A stretch of DNA of 64,000 bases from Actinomycetota bacterium (GTDB lineage: Bacteria; Actinomycetota; Acidimicrobiia; Acidimicrobiales; Microtrichaceae), in NCBI GenBank assembly GCA_016703525.1, contig JADJBW010000006.1, positions 62,001 through 126,000 on the forward strand, read 5' to 3'. Under the pieces are notes generated by a model. The model was given only the letters and a program-made list of their open reading frames with translations, made no database searches and was not told where the DNA came from. The position numbers were made by a program, and so were the translations under genes. Below, piece by piece: positions 16,297 through 25,267 of this stretch. Numbering within the stretch: position 1 is the first letter of the stretch; every line of letters begins with the position of its first letter.

Positions 16297-16662
16297 GTGG
16301 GCTACTCCGGCGTCGTCGCCCTGGAGGCCACCCATCGGACCGGCGCCTTTGACTGCGGAACACCGTCGCTGTCCGAGTGGCTCTCGAATCACGCTCTACA
16401 GGCCCATCGAATTGGGTCGTGTCGCGTCTACGTGGTCTGCCCCGCTGACAGTGATGAAGTCGTGGGCCATTACGGCCCTCGCGCCCGGTTCGGTGTCTCC
16501 GAGGCCGTGGACCTCATCGGTGGACGAGCATTGCTTATCCACGCCGAGGATGAAGAGGCTCGTTCGTGGTATTGCCATCAGGCGGAGTTCGAACCGAGTC
16601 CCACGGATCCGCTTCATCTGTTCCTCTTGATCAAAGACCTGAGCGCGGCCGTAGCGAACTGA
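16297..16662 (+). pseudogene. TacT-type GNAT toxin with internal deletion
   Basis: TacT toxins acetylate aminoacyl-tRNA. The start (TGAFDCGTPSLSEWLSNHAL, HRIGSCRVYVVCP) and the end (RALLIHAEDEEARSWYCHQA, FEPSPTDPLHLFLLIKDL) match the family, but the 121 residues are about 50 short. The missing segment is the acetyl-CoA-binding motif A with its RxxGxG loop, expected between VVGHYG and the RALLIHA strand. The deletion keeps the frame, so a protein may be made, but it should be inactive. Confidence 0.7.
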
Positions 16663-16800
16663 GCCTTGAACTCGCCGACTGCTGAGCAATCCGTCGGTGG
16701 GCGTTTCTCAGCGGTCAACGACAGCAGACGAGAAGAATGCAGGGGGCCTGGTACATTCGGTGAGCCCGCGGTTTCCGGGCCGGTCGGAAGGCGACGATCA

Positions 16801-17703
16801 ATGAACAAGTTGCGATGCCCAGAGTGCAAGGCAGTCATAGAAACCAACGACACGGAAGTCGAATGCCACTGCGGGAAGCGCCTTCGCGCACCAACCGCCA
16901 CACGCCCGACGACCACGGCACAACGGCCGACCGCGACCGGGCCCACTCACGGCGGATCGGGCGAATGGACCGGAACCCTCTATCGCTGGGAGGCCCGTCG
17001 ATCCAACGCGACGCTCGCGCAGACAGCCGATGTTCGCACCACGTTCTTTCCGATCTACCCATCCGTCGCGTCGGTCAATCTCGCTCTGGTCGGAAACGCT
17101 TTCAGTTCCATGGCGGCAACCACTCGCCAACGAAAGGCAATTCGCCGTGAGGTGAGATACATCCTCCAGGTCGCTCCGCGATGGCGGGCCCAGAAGGCGA
17201 CGGCACTGCGCCTTTCTGGCCACGTTCTGTCGCTTACATTCAACGACGGCGCGGTGCAGCGCGATCTACGGGATGTCCAGTTCTGGGCCGTGCACCCCCG
17301 GAGCGGAGCAGGCATCGTGTTGAAATTCAACGACAACGAAGGCTTCCTGCGCATCAAGCTCGCGGGCGATGCCATCGATCAACTCAGGGGTGCACTGGCC
17401 CTCGCCGCGCCCTCGAAGCAGGGGACCTGGAAGCCCGAACCGATTGACCATCCCGGCCCGAGATGGATTCTGGACGCATCTCTGATGCCTTCCGGCGGAA
17501 TCCTCGATCTGCTCGTGAAATTCGTGTTGGCGTTCGTGATGCTCGTTCTCGTGGTCTTCTGGCCAGCCTTCCTCGCCTGGGGAGTCGCAGTACTCATCCT
17601 GTGCCGCCGGGATTTCGACACGTTCAAGCCCGGCTGGCGAACCTGGACCTTCCTCGCGACTCCGGTCGTCGGTTTCGTTGTTCTCTCAGCCTTGAGCGGT
17701 TGA
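16801..17703 (+). CDS. zinc-ribbon membrane protein, function unknown
   Basis: 300 residues. The N-terminus MNKLRCPECKAVIE..CHCGKRL is a short zinc ribbon (CPxC...CxCG), followed by a Thr/Pro-rich linker, a central domain of about 150 residues and two C-terminal membrane helices (LLVKFVLAFVMLVLVVFWPA and the helix starting FLATPVVGFVVLSAL). The ATG at 16801 has GGAAGG about ten bases upstream. No family recognised beyond the ribbon. The G+C content seems somewhat lower than its neighbours, which may indicate recent arrival. Confidence 0.75.
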   Translation: MNKLRCPECKAVIETNDTEVECHCGKRLRAPTATRPTTTAQRPTATGPTHGGSGEWTGTLYRWEARRSNATLAQTADVRTTFFPIYPSVASVNLALVGNAFSSMAATTRQRKAIRREVRYILQVAPRWRAQKATALRLSGHVLSLTFNDGAVQRDLRDVQFWAVHPRSGAGIVLKFNDNEGFLRIKLAGDAIDQLRGALALAAPSKQGTWKPEPIDHPGPRWILDASLMPSGGILDLLVKFVLAFVMLVLVVFWPAFLAWGVAVLILCRRDFDTFKPGWRTWTFLATPVVGFVVLSALSG

Positions 17704-17861
17704 CGACGAATAGACCGGCCCTGATCCACCACGCCTGCAAGGCCGGTTGCCGGGACCACCGTTCGACGCGATCCGCTTGAGCCACAGCGGCGACGCGGAT
17801 GGACTATCCGGTGACGGCGGTTGATTCGATTCAGCGGGATGCGGCCGAAGTGCACACCGCG

Positions 17862-17867
17862 TAGGGT
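17862..17867 (+). promoter_or_regulatory. -10 element of the LURP-one-like gene
   Basis: TAGGGT, seven bases before the ATG at 17875. Confidence 0.5.
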
Positions 17868-17874
17868 GCCGTCG

Positions 17875-18438
17875 ATGTCGACGATCGAGACCGCTCGTGT
17901 GCTGATCATGCAGCAGCTCACGTCGATGTCGAGGTGCGACTTCGCGATCAGAGACCGCGAGGGCACCGTTGTGGGCGCCGTCGTCACCGGCGGCGGGGCG
18001 TTCGCCCGGTTCACCTCCGGCCCGCGACAGCTCACGGTGCTGGACAGCGACGGCAACGCGTACGTCCACCTCGACGACATCCCGAACCTCGGGCCCGACC
18101 GGTTCGAGATGTACGCCGCGGACGGCCGATGCATCGGCAGCGTCACCAAGGAAGTCACCTTCCTTCGCCGCCGAATCACGGTCGACATCGCCGGGCACGC
18201 CTACGAGCTCGCCGAACGCGACTTCGCGGAGCGCACCTTCGACCTGCTCGGACCGCACGGCCGCGTCGCGGCGGTGCGACGTGCCTGGCCCGACATGCTG
18301 CACGGCCTCCTCGATCGCAACACCTACGTGGTCGGCTTCGAAACCAACCAGAACCCCACCGTGCGGCGCGCCGCGTTGGGCGCGGTCCTTGCGCTCGAAC
18401 TCGTACGACTCAAAGACCGGCGCCAACGCGGCGTGTAG
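17875..18438 (+). CDS. LURP-one / scramblase-like protein
   Basis: 187 residues without membrane helices until a weak C-terminal one. The pattern CDFAIRDREGTVVGAVVTGG, VLDSDGNAYVHL, ADGRCIGSVTKEVTFLRRRI and AERDFAERTFDLLGPHGRVA follows the tubby-like beta-barrel of LURP-one-related and phospholipid-scramblase-like proteins. The role in bacteria is not established. The start at 17875 is set by a leaderless -10 element. Confidence 0.68.
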   Translation: MSTIETARVLIMQQLTSMSRCDFAIRDREGTVVGAVVTGGGAFARFTSGPRQLTVLDSDGNAYVHLDDIPNLGPDRFEMYAADGRCIGSVTKEVTFLRRRITVDIAGHAYELAERDFAERTFDLLGPHGRVAAVRRAWPDMLHGLLDRNTYVVGFETNQNPTVRRAALGAVLALELVRLKDRRQRGV

Positions 18439-18473
18439 ATCGCGCGTCGCGGCGGGAACCGGGCAGCGACCGC

Positions 18474-18683
18474 TCAACGCTGGTCGACCGGGCAGGTGTT
18501 GACACCCACCAGCCGGTACAGCGGGCACGACCCGACCGCGGCCGTGACCGCCATGATCGCCGCCACCACGAGCAACACGACTCCCCCGATCGACCCGAAC
18601 CCCACCGCAGCGGCGATCCCGATCGCCGCCACCGCGACGACGATCCGAACGATCCGATCCACCGATCCAACGTTGTGCACCAT
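18474..18683 (-). CDS. DUF2892-type small membrane protein
   Basis: 69 residues: NVGSVDRIVRIVVAVAAIGI and SCPLYRLVGVNTCPVD are the signature ends of the DUF2892 (YgaP-C-terminal-like) two-helix membrane proteins, often linked to sulfur or rhodanese systems. ATG at 18683 with an excellent GGAGG seven bases upstream. Confidence 0.88.
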   Translation of the reverse strand: MVHNVGSVDRIVRIVVAVAAIGIAAAVGFGSIGGVVLLVVAAIMAVTAAVGSCPLYRLVGVNTCPVDQR

Positions 18684-18715
18684 GTCAGCCTCCTCGGGCC
18701 TCTTCCGATGCACTC

Positions 18716-19771
18716 TCAGACGAGCGAACCCTCGGTTTGGATACGTCGAACGCGAACTCGCCCTGCCGCCCGGTCCTCGAACGAGCCGAATACTGCGACA
18801 GCGACCGCGAGCAGGCCCAGGCCAGCGACGTAGATGCACGCCGTGCGCATCGCACCCGTCCAGCCGAGCGAGCGTGCGAGCCGCGACGCGGCCATGGTGG
18901 TCGGCCACCCCCACAGGTACACGGTGAGTGTCCGTTTCGTGATCCGCCCCAGAACCGCCGAGCACCGCTCACCGACCCACCGGATCGCCGGCCGCGCCGC
19001 GAGCAGCACCTGCAGCCACGCCGCACCCACGAGCGCGTGCATCGGCTCGGTCGCGTTCGGGATCGCACGATCCACCCGGTGATACGCGACAGCGACCACG
19101 GCCAGGGCGGCCGCGACAACGACATGCGTCGAGCGCTCCCAGAGAGCACGACCGTCCTGGTACCAGAAGCCGGCCACGTAGCAGAAGGCGAAGAGGCTCA
19201 GCCGATCGAGTTCGTGCGGCAATTCGAACTCGGCGAACGCCTCGACGGATTGGACGACCGCAAACGTCGCGCCGGTGATCGCCGCCGGCGCCCACGACAA
19301 CCGGCGGTAGAGCCTCACCATCTGCGGCGCCAACACGGTCATCACCAGAAAGGACGACATGAACCACAGGTGCCCCGTCGCAACGCCAACGCGAGGCGAG
19401 ATCCTCGGAACCGCAAGCGGCACGATCGAACGGGCGACCATCGACCAGCGCACCGAATCATCCGCCCACTCCGACGCGAGATCCCACGCCACACCGATGA
19501 GCACGATCGTTGCGATGAACGCCCAGTAGGGCACGAGCAGACGGCGGAGTCGGTCCCTCCGAAACGAGGCGTCGCTGCGATGTGACTCGCGGCGGGGGTC
19601 GAGCGACGCAAGCGCCAACGAGCCGGAGACGAAGAACACCAAGGGCATGCCGGGCACGACGTACGCGAGCAACGGCCAGCCGAGCGTCTCGGTTGCGCCA
19701 CTCATGTGCACGATCACGACGCGCACGATCGCGATCGCGCGCAGCATGTCGAGGAACCGATCGCGGGTCAT
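18716..19771 (-). CDS. acyltransferase 3 family membrane protein
   Basis: 351 residues with about ten membrane helices. The N-terminal RDRFLDMLRAIAIVRVVIVH (Arg..His pair) and the RRLLVPYW motif are typical of acyltransferase-3 enzymes that acylate cell-surface sugars. The start ATG overlaps the stop of the upstream lipoprotein-like gene by four bases (ATGA), so the two are probably co-translated. Confidence 0.85.
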   Translation of the reverse strand: MTRDRFLDMLRAIAIVRVVIVHMSGATETLGWPLLAYVVPGMPLVFFVSGSLALASLDPRRESHRSDASFRRDRLRRLLVPYWAFIATIVLIGVAWDLASEWADDSVRWSMVARSIVPLAVPRISPRVGVATGHLWFMSSFLVMTVLAPQMVRLYRRLSWAPAAITGATFAVVQSVEAFAEFELPHELDRLSLFAFCYVAGFWYQDGRALWERSTHVVVAAALAVVAVAYHRVDRAIPNATEPMHALVGAAWLQVLLAARPAIRWVGERCSAVLGRITKRTLTVYLWGWPTTMAASRLARSLGWTGAMRTACIYVAGLGLLAVAVAVFGSFEDRAAGRVRVRRIQTEGSLV

Positions 19772-20886
19772 CGGCTCGTCGGGGCAAGCGGTCCGAGCGC
19801 GGTGCGATCGGCCGACGTCGTCTCGGCCCAGCCGTACAGCGAACCGCCCGCGCCGCCGTTGCGCTGCACCGAACGAACGAACGCATCGACCTGGCCGGGC
19901 AGGAACCTGCCGGCGATCCCACCGATCATGTGGATCCGGGCAGCGGGGTCGCCCACCAGCTCACGCAAACGAGCGAAGTTGTAGTCGGTGTATCGCTCGC
20001 CATCGTCCCACTCAGGCGTCTCGGTGCGGCGATAGGTCCAGTACCCCATCGGCAGCCACGCATCGTAGAACGGCGCGATGTCTCGCCACGGGAACCCCGG
20101 CCACGTCGCCGTCTTCAGGTCGAGGCCGAGCGGCGAATAGACGATCGCACCGAGCGGCAGTGCGCCGACCGCGGCCCGAAGGTCGCGCGACAGCGCGACG
20201 AGACGCGACGAACGCACGCCGACGTCGCCCACCGCGGTGCCCTCGATATCGACACCGATGCCGTCGACGCCCTCCGCCGCGATCGCGCTCAGGCGCCGCA
20301 GATCCTTCGCCGGATCGGCGTGCTCGGGCAGGTACCAGCCGACCACCTTGATGCCGCGCTCATGTGCGGCGGCGACGAACGAGCGGAAGACCTCGGGATC
20401 GACGACGTCGGCGTTCGCCCGGCTCCGGCTGCTCTGCAGGTACAGCGTGTCGACCTTCGCCCGTGCCATCTCGGCCACCGCTGAGGGGCGGACACTCGGC
20501 CGGCCACCGGTAACGGTCGGCGACCAGTCGTACACATCGACCCACGCGCCGATCCCGTCGAACGGCGACCCGTCGGCCGGTGCACCCGGCTGCGCGGGCG
20601 GCGTGACCGGTGCCGTCGATGGTGGAACGGCGGCGGTCACGGTTGTTGTTGCCGCGGGAACCGTCGTGGTCGGGATCACCGATGTCGAGGTCGTCGAAAT
20701 CGAGGTCGTCGAGGCCGGCGTCGACGATGCCGTCCACGGCGCCGACCCGCTGGCGGTCCTCCCCCGCTCGGACCGCGACGACGCCGGGACCGCCGTCCGA
20801 TCACCGCCACAACCGTCGCCCCCGATCAGCAGCCACACTGCCGCCACGGCCACAGCAGGCACGAATCGACTCCGAGTTCCGGGCAC
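19768..20886 (-). CDS. secreted protein with TIM-barrel glycosidase-like domain
   Basis: 372 residues. Signal sequence with a possible lipobox (LLIGGDGC), then a Thr/Ser/Pro-rich linker (to about 100), then a barrel-like domain: VDVYDWSPTV, KVDTLYLQSSRS, HERGIKVVGWYLPEHADP, VDGIGVDIEGTAVGD and DAWLPMGYWTYR, which resemble strands of putative glycosyl-hydrolase or GH-like extracellular proteins. Activity unknown. The GTG at 20886 has a TAGCGT -10 element six bases upstream. It is co-translated with the acyltransferase. Confidence 0.65.
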   Translation of the reverse strand: MPGTRSRFVPAVAVAAVWLLIGGDGCGGDRTAVPASSRSERGRTASGSAPWTASSTPASTTSISTTSTSVIPTTTVPAATTTVTAAVPPSTAPVTPPAQPGAPADGSPFDGIGAWVDVYDWSPTVTGGRPSVRPSAVAEMARAKVDTLYLQSSRSRANADVVDPEVFRSFVAAAHERGIKVVGWYLPEHADPAKDLRRLSAIAAEGVDGIGVDIEGTAVGDVGVRSSRLVALSRDLRAAVGALPLGAIVYSPLGLDLKTATWPGFPWRDIAPFYDAWLPMGYWTYRRTETPEWDDGERYTDYNFARLRELVGDPAARIHMIGGIAGRFLPGQVDAFVRSVQRNGGAGGSLYGWAETTSADRTALGPLAPTSR

Positions 20887-20892
20887 CGAGCC

Positions 20893-20898
20893 ACGCTA
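20893..20898 (-). promoter_or_regulatory. -10 element of the barrel-protein/acyltransferase operon
   Basis: TAGCGT on the minus strand, six bases before the GTG at 20886. Confidence 0.45.
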
Positions 20899-20975
20899 AC
20901 GACATTCGGCCTATTCGCCAGGGCAATCCGCCCCGGACGCGTCGTTCGGGCCGATCCTCCGCTTCACTGTCGGAC

Positions 20976-21956
20976 GTGCGGCGGGCGCAAACCTCATCCT
21001 CGACATGCGCGCCTCGGCGCGCCCGGCGGACCGCCGCGGCGGTCGTGTGCCTGTTCGTGATCTGCGCGTCGGCCGCTGGCGCCGCGCCCACCACCGACCC
21101 CGTTGCCGAAGCCCGTGCCGCCCTCGATCGTGCGGTGTCGGTACGCCGAGACGCCGAGACGCGCAGCGACCAGGTGCACCAACAACTCGCCGAGCACGAG
21201 GCGAACCTCGCCCGGCAGGTCGGCGCCGATACCGACGCCGCCCACCGGATGGAACAGGCGCGAGCGCAGATGCAACGCAGCGCCACCGCCGCACTCATCG
21301 GCGACGACGACGTCGCGACCGCGATGGACTGGCTCTCGCCGGGGCCCGCAATGGAACGCTCCGCCCGCGCGGTCTACCCCGCACACCGGGCCGAGCAGTT
21401 CGCCGACGCCACCGCCGTCTACCGAGCGGCACGCGCCCGGCTCGCGCCCGAACTTCGGAAACTCGCCGACGAGATCGCACAGCTCCGCTCCGCGGATGCC
21501 CAAGCCGACGCCGCCGCCATCCAAGCGGCGGCCCTCGAACGGGACGCCGAGCGCCATCTGGACGAGGCCGCGCAAGCGGCGCGCGCCCAAGCCGCGGCAG
21601 ACCGAGCGAAGGCCGCCAGCGACGCCGCGCAGCGAGCGGCGGCACGGCGAGTGGTCGCCACGCCCGCAGCCGGTGCACCATCCGATGCGTCGCTCCCCGC
21701 CGCCCCAACCGGCGGACCCTCCGAAGCGCAGTGGGCCCGCCTGCGGCAGTGCGAATCGGGCGGCAACTACCGAGCCGTCAACCCGTCGGGCAAGTACCGC
21801 GGCGCCTATCAGTTCGACTACCGCACGTGGGCGGCAATGGGCGGCTCGGGCGATCCGGCGGCCGCTTCGCCCGCCGAACAGGACCTTCGGGCGAAGATGC
21901 TCTACGACCTGCGCGGCTGGCGACCCTGGCCCGAATGCGGCCGATTTCTGCGCTGA
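20976..21956 (+). CDS. Rpf-like (transglycosylase) secreted protein
   Basis: About 326 residues. An N-terminal signal peptide (RRTAAAVVCLFVICASAAGA), a long Ala-rich coiled coil (about residues 40-230) and a C-terminal resuscitation-promoting-factor domain: WARLRQCESGGNYRAVNPSG, GAYQFDYRTWAAMGG, with the catalytic Glu in CESGGNY. Rpf domains cleave peptidoglycan and help wake dormant actinobacteria; the coiled-coil N-part resembles NlpC/RipA-type wall hydrolases. The start is uncertain: GTG at 20976 is taken because it gives a clean signal peptide. Confidence 0.85.
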   Translation: MRRAQTSSSTCAPRRARRTAAAVVCLFVICASAAGAAPTTDPVAEARAALDRAVSVRRDAETRSDQVHQQLAEHEANLARQVGADTDAAHRMEQARAQMQRSATAALIGDDDVATAMDWLSPGPAMERSARAVYPAHRAEQFADATAVYRAARARLAPELRKLADEIAQLRSADAQADAAAIQAAALERDAERHLDEAAQAARAQAAADRAKAASDAAQRAAARRVVATPAAGAPSDASLPAAPTGGPSEAQWARLRQCESGGNYRAVNPSGKYRGAYQFDYRTWAAMGGSGDPAAASPAEQDLRAKMLYDLRGWRPWPECGRFLR

Positions 21957-22024
21957 CAGCGCGGCTGTTCGAACCGGCCGCGGACTTCTTACACGCACCT
22001 CACCGGCCATTGACGACGCGCACC

Positions 22025-22030
22025 TAGGGT
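22025..22030 (+). promoter_or_regulatory. -10 element of the two-component operon
   Basis: TAGGGT, seven bases before the GTG at 22038; it overlaps the alternative GTG at 22029, which argues against that start. Confidence 0.5.
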
Positions 22031-22037
22031 GATCGGC

Positions 22038-22730
22038 GTGAGCACGACACCGCCCCACCACGTCCTGGTCGTCGAGGACGACCGTGCCGTTCGCGACTCC
22101 CTGCTGCGCGTTCTCAAGTTCGAGGGATACGACGTGGAGTCCGCCACCGACGGCGGCGAGGCCCTCGAAGCGGTCACCGCCCGAGTTCCCGATGCCATCG
22201 TCATGGACGTGATGATGCCGAACGTCGACGGGCTCACCGCCTGCCGGATGTTGCGCGACCGCTACCCACACCTGCCGATCCTGCTCCTGACCGCGCGGCA
22301 TGAGGTCTCGGATCGCGTCGCCGGGCTCGACGCCGGCGCCGACGACTATCTCGTCAAGCCGTTCGCGCTCGACGAGCTGCTGGCCCGCCTGCGCGCGCTA
22401 CTTCGCCGCACGTCGGTATCGGAGAGCAGCGAGATGCTGACCGTCGCCGACCTGACGCTCGATCCGGCCCGACGCACAGCGACCCGCGACGGCCGCGACC
22501 TCTCGCTGACCAAGACCGAGTTCGACCTGCTGGAGCTGTTGATGCTCAACGCCGGCATCGTGTTGGGTCGCGACACGATCTACGACCGCATCTGGGGATT
22601 CGACTTCGAGACCGGGTCACGTTCGCTCGACGTGTACATCGGCTACCTGCGCCGCAAGACCGAGGCCGACGGCGAGAGCCGCCTGGTGCACACGGTCCGC
22701 GGCGTCGGCTATGTGGTTCGGCCGTCATGA
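22038..22730 (+). CDS. OmpR/PhoB-family response regulator (MprA-like)
   Basis: 230 residues. Receiver domain with Asp14/Asp15, phospho-acceptor Asp57 (IVMDVMMP) and the switch Lys in LVKPF; then a winged helix with LSLTKTEFDLLELLM and RSLDVYIGYLRRKTE. Resembles actinobacterial MprA/TcrA regulators. The stop overlaps the kinase start (ATGA), so the pair is co-translated. Confidence 0.95.
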   Translation: MSTTPPHHVLVVEDDRAVRDSLLRVLKFEGYDVESATDGGEALEAVTARVPDAIVMDVMMPNVDGLTACRMLRDRYPHLPILLLTARHEVSDRVAGLDAGADDYLVKPFALDELLARLRALLRRTSVSESSEMLTVADLTLDPARRTATRDGRDLSLTKTEFDLLELLMLNAGIVLGRDTIYDRIWGFDFETGSRSLDVYIGYLRRKTEADGESRLVHTVRGVGYVVRPS

Positions 22731-24067
22731 ACCTGCGACGACGGGTCTCGCTGCTGTTGGCGCTCATCGCCGCTGCGGTCGGCGTGCTCGCCGGATTCGG
22801 CGCCTACCTCACCACGCAATCGCAACTCACCCGCGCCGTCGACCAGACCCTGCTCGAGCGGGCGGCCCAACTCCTGCGACCCGAGCCCATCACCGACCGC
22901 CGCCCCCACCCCGACGGCGACGACCGCTGCCGCCGACCCACCCTCGGTGACCCCACCGAGGCGCAGATCATCGACGCCGACGGCGAGATCGAGTCGTGCG
23001 ACGAGGAGCTCCCCGTCGACGCCGAGGACCTGCGAATCGCGTCGGCGGGCGAGAGCCTGCAACGGCTGCGCACCACCGAACTCGACGGTCGCCCCATCCG
23101 CCTGCTGACCATCGGCAAGACCGAAGGCGGCGCGATCCAGGTGGCCCGCCCCCTCGCCGAGGCCCGCGACATCCTCACCAAAATGATCGGCCGCCTCGCG
23201 CTCGTAGTCGCCGCCGCAACCGCTCTGGCGGCGATCGCCGGGAACCTCATCGCACGCCGGCTCGTGCGGCCCCTCCGAACGCTGCAGACCGCAGCCGAGC
23301 ACATCGCAGCGACCGGCGATCTCGACGCGCCGCTGCCCGATCCCGGCCGCCAAGGACCCTCCGACGAGATCGCCAGTCTGACCGCCTCGTTCCGTTCGAT
23401 GGTCGGTTCGCTGTCGGCGTCAAAGGCTCAGCAACGCCGCCTCGTGTCGGACGCGAGCCACGAGCTGCGCACGCCTCTCACGAGCGTTCAGACCAACCTC
23501 GACCTCCTCGCTCGAGCTCCCGACCTGGACCCGGCCGAGCGCGCCGAGGTGATCGCTGACATCCGCAGCGAGGTTCACGAGCTCACCGCGCTGGTCGCCG
23601 AACTGGTGGAACTCGCGCACGACGAGAACGGCCTCGACGAGTCGACGGCCACGCTCAGCCTGCGCGAGCTCGTGGAGCCGCTGGTGACGCGAGCGATCCG
23701 CCGCAGCGGCCGACGGATCGAGCTCGATGCCGACGACAGCACCGCCGAGGTGCGGCCAACCATGGCCGCTCGGGCAGTGGGCAACCTGATCGACAACGCC
23801 GCGAAATACAGTCCGCCCGGCTCGCCGATCGAGGTCACCATCCGCGGCGGACGCGTCGAGGTGCGCGACCACGGCCCCGGCATCGCCGAAGCTGACCTCC
23901 CGCATGTGTTCGAGCGCTTCTACCGGGCGACCGACGCACGCACCCGCCCCGGATCTGGCCTTGGCCTGGCGATCGTCGCCCATGTCGCAGCGACCCACGG
24001 GGGAACGGCAGCGGCGCACAACCACCCCGACGGCGGCGCCGTGGTTTCGGTCACCTTCCCGACCTGA
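22727..24067 (+). CDS. sensor histidine kinase (MprB-like)
   Basis: 446 residues. Two membrane helices flank an extracytoplasmic domain of about 120 residues; HAMP follows (RRLVRPLRTLQ). The dimerisation motif DASHELRTPLTSVQ has the phospho-His at about 245. N-box NLIDNAAKYSP, G1 DHGPGI, G2 GSGLGLAIV complete the ATPase. Partner of the regulator just upstream; signal unknown, but the MprAB family often responds to envelope stress. Confidence 0.95.
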   Translation: MNLRRRVSLLLALIAAAVGVLAGFGAYLTTQSQLTRAVDQTLLERAAQLLRPEPITDRRPHPDGDDRCRRPTLGDPTEAQIIDADGEIESCDEELPVDAEDLRIASAGESLQRLRTTELDGRPIRLLTIGKTEGGAIQVARPLAEARDILTKMIGRLALVVAAATALAAIAGNLIARRLVRPLRTLQTAAEHIAATGDLDAPLPDPGRQGPSDEIASLTASFRSMVGSLSASKAQQRRLVSDASHELRTPLTSVQTNLDLLARAPDLDPAERAEVIADIRSEVHELTALVAELVELAHDENGLDESTATLSLRELVEPLVTRAIRRSGRRIELDADDSTAEVRPTMAARAVGNLIDNAAKYSPPGSPIEVTIRGGRVEVRDHGPGIAEADLPHVFERFYRATDARTRPGSGLGLAIVAHVAATHGGTAAAHNHPDGGAVVSVTFPT

Positions 24068-24080
24068 CCCCCGGCACCCG

Positions 24081-25267
24081 CTACAGCAGGTCGTGCAGCT
24101 CGCGCTCGGCGCCGCAGACCACCCACCCCGACGCCTCGTCGAAACGGAGGCGAACCCACACGCCCGTCGAGGCACGCCGGATCTGATCGCCCGACGCCAA
24201 CAGCGCACCCGTCGAGCGGCTCCGCACCGCCTGCCCCGAGGCCGCCTCGACCGAGGCGAGCTCGGCCTCGTCGAGTCGGCGCGGACGCAAGACCACATCG
24301 GCCACGGCGACGCCGCCCTGGGCGAAGGCCGACAACACCGTCGCTGCCTCGTCGGCCGACAGCTTCAGACGTTCCGCGAGCTCCACCGCTGCGAGCTGCC
24401 CGTCGACGCACCGACGGACGAGGTCGAGCTCGTCGTCGAGGTCGAGCCCCGACGGAGCGCCCGACTGCAGCATCGCCGCAGCGCGCGCCGCAGCGTCGCG
24501 AGCCAGCCGCTCGATGCCCTCGGCGCTCACTCCGAGCCCGGCCGGGGGTTCGGTCGCCGGAGCGATCACGCGACCGCTCGCGACGCGGGGCAGCAACTGG
24601 TGAAAGGTGTCGAGGCCAGCGGTCGGATCGCCATCGCCGCGGGTGCGGCGCACCGGAGCGGTCGGATCATCGGGCCGTCCGAGAATCGCGGACGCACCCG
24701 CACCCGGATCGGCGCTCTCGGTCACGGGCACATCGAGGGACGACCGGCGCAGCTCCGACACGACGCTCGCCGGGTCGAGGCCGCGCACCGTCATGAGCAG
24801 CAGCGGCTGTCGACGTGCGAGATCGGCCACCGCAACCGCCACGGCGAGCGCGTGGCGGCACGGCTCGTCCCACCCGCCGCACGAACAGGTGAAGGAGAGC
24901 TCCCGCTCGGCGGGGAACCATGCGGGGCGTCGTCGGCCCCGGGGGCGATGGCCGACGGAAGATCACCCGCAAGAAGCTCGGCGACCGATCGCGGTGCAGC
25001 CGCGAGCGCCGCGAGCACCGCGACCGATTCGTCGGTGGACCATCGCCGGAGGCCCAGCGACACGAACGCGCCGCCACGGCCGGCACGCACCATCGCGGCG
25101 ACCGCGCCGGGTTCGACCGTCAGGTTGTCGACGCCGCCCGACCGAGCCGTTCGCAGCGCGCCGTCGAGCGCCGCCGAGCCGAGCGAGCTCTGCGCTGCCA
25201 ACGCAGCGAGCACGGTGTCGATCCACTCGCTCGCCGCGGCGTCGACGGGATGGCGGCGGTCACTCAT
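24081..25267 (-). pseudogene. SWIM zinc-finger protein, one-base frameshift
   Basis: ATG at 25267 opens SDRRHPVDAAASEWIDTVLA; the frame continues to about 24925. There, adding one base to the GGGG run at 24924-24927 gives APAWFPAERELSFTCSCGGW and DEPCRHALAVAVAVADLA, a perfect SWIM zinc finger (CxC...CxH), which then runs in frame to 24081. Length is 3n+2, consistent with one lost base and a 395-residue product. SWIM proteins often stand beside SNF2 helicases, as here: the ATG lies inside the last codons of the helicase gene (8-base overlap). If the indel is an assembly error the gene is intact. Confidence 0.8.

Noticed and set aside
20610..20975. Extended N-terminus of the Rpf-like protein
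   Set aside because: This part overlaps the divergent secreted-protein gene and precedes a clear signal peptide.
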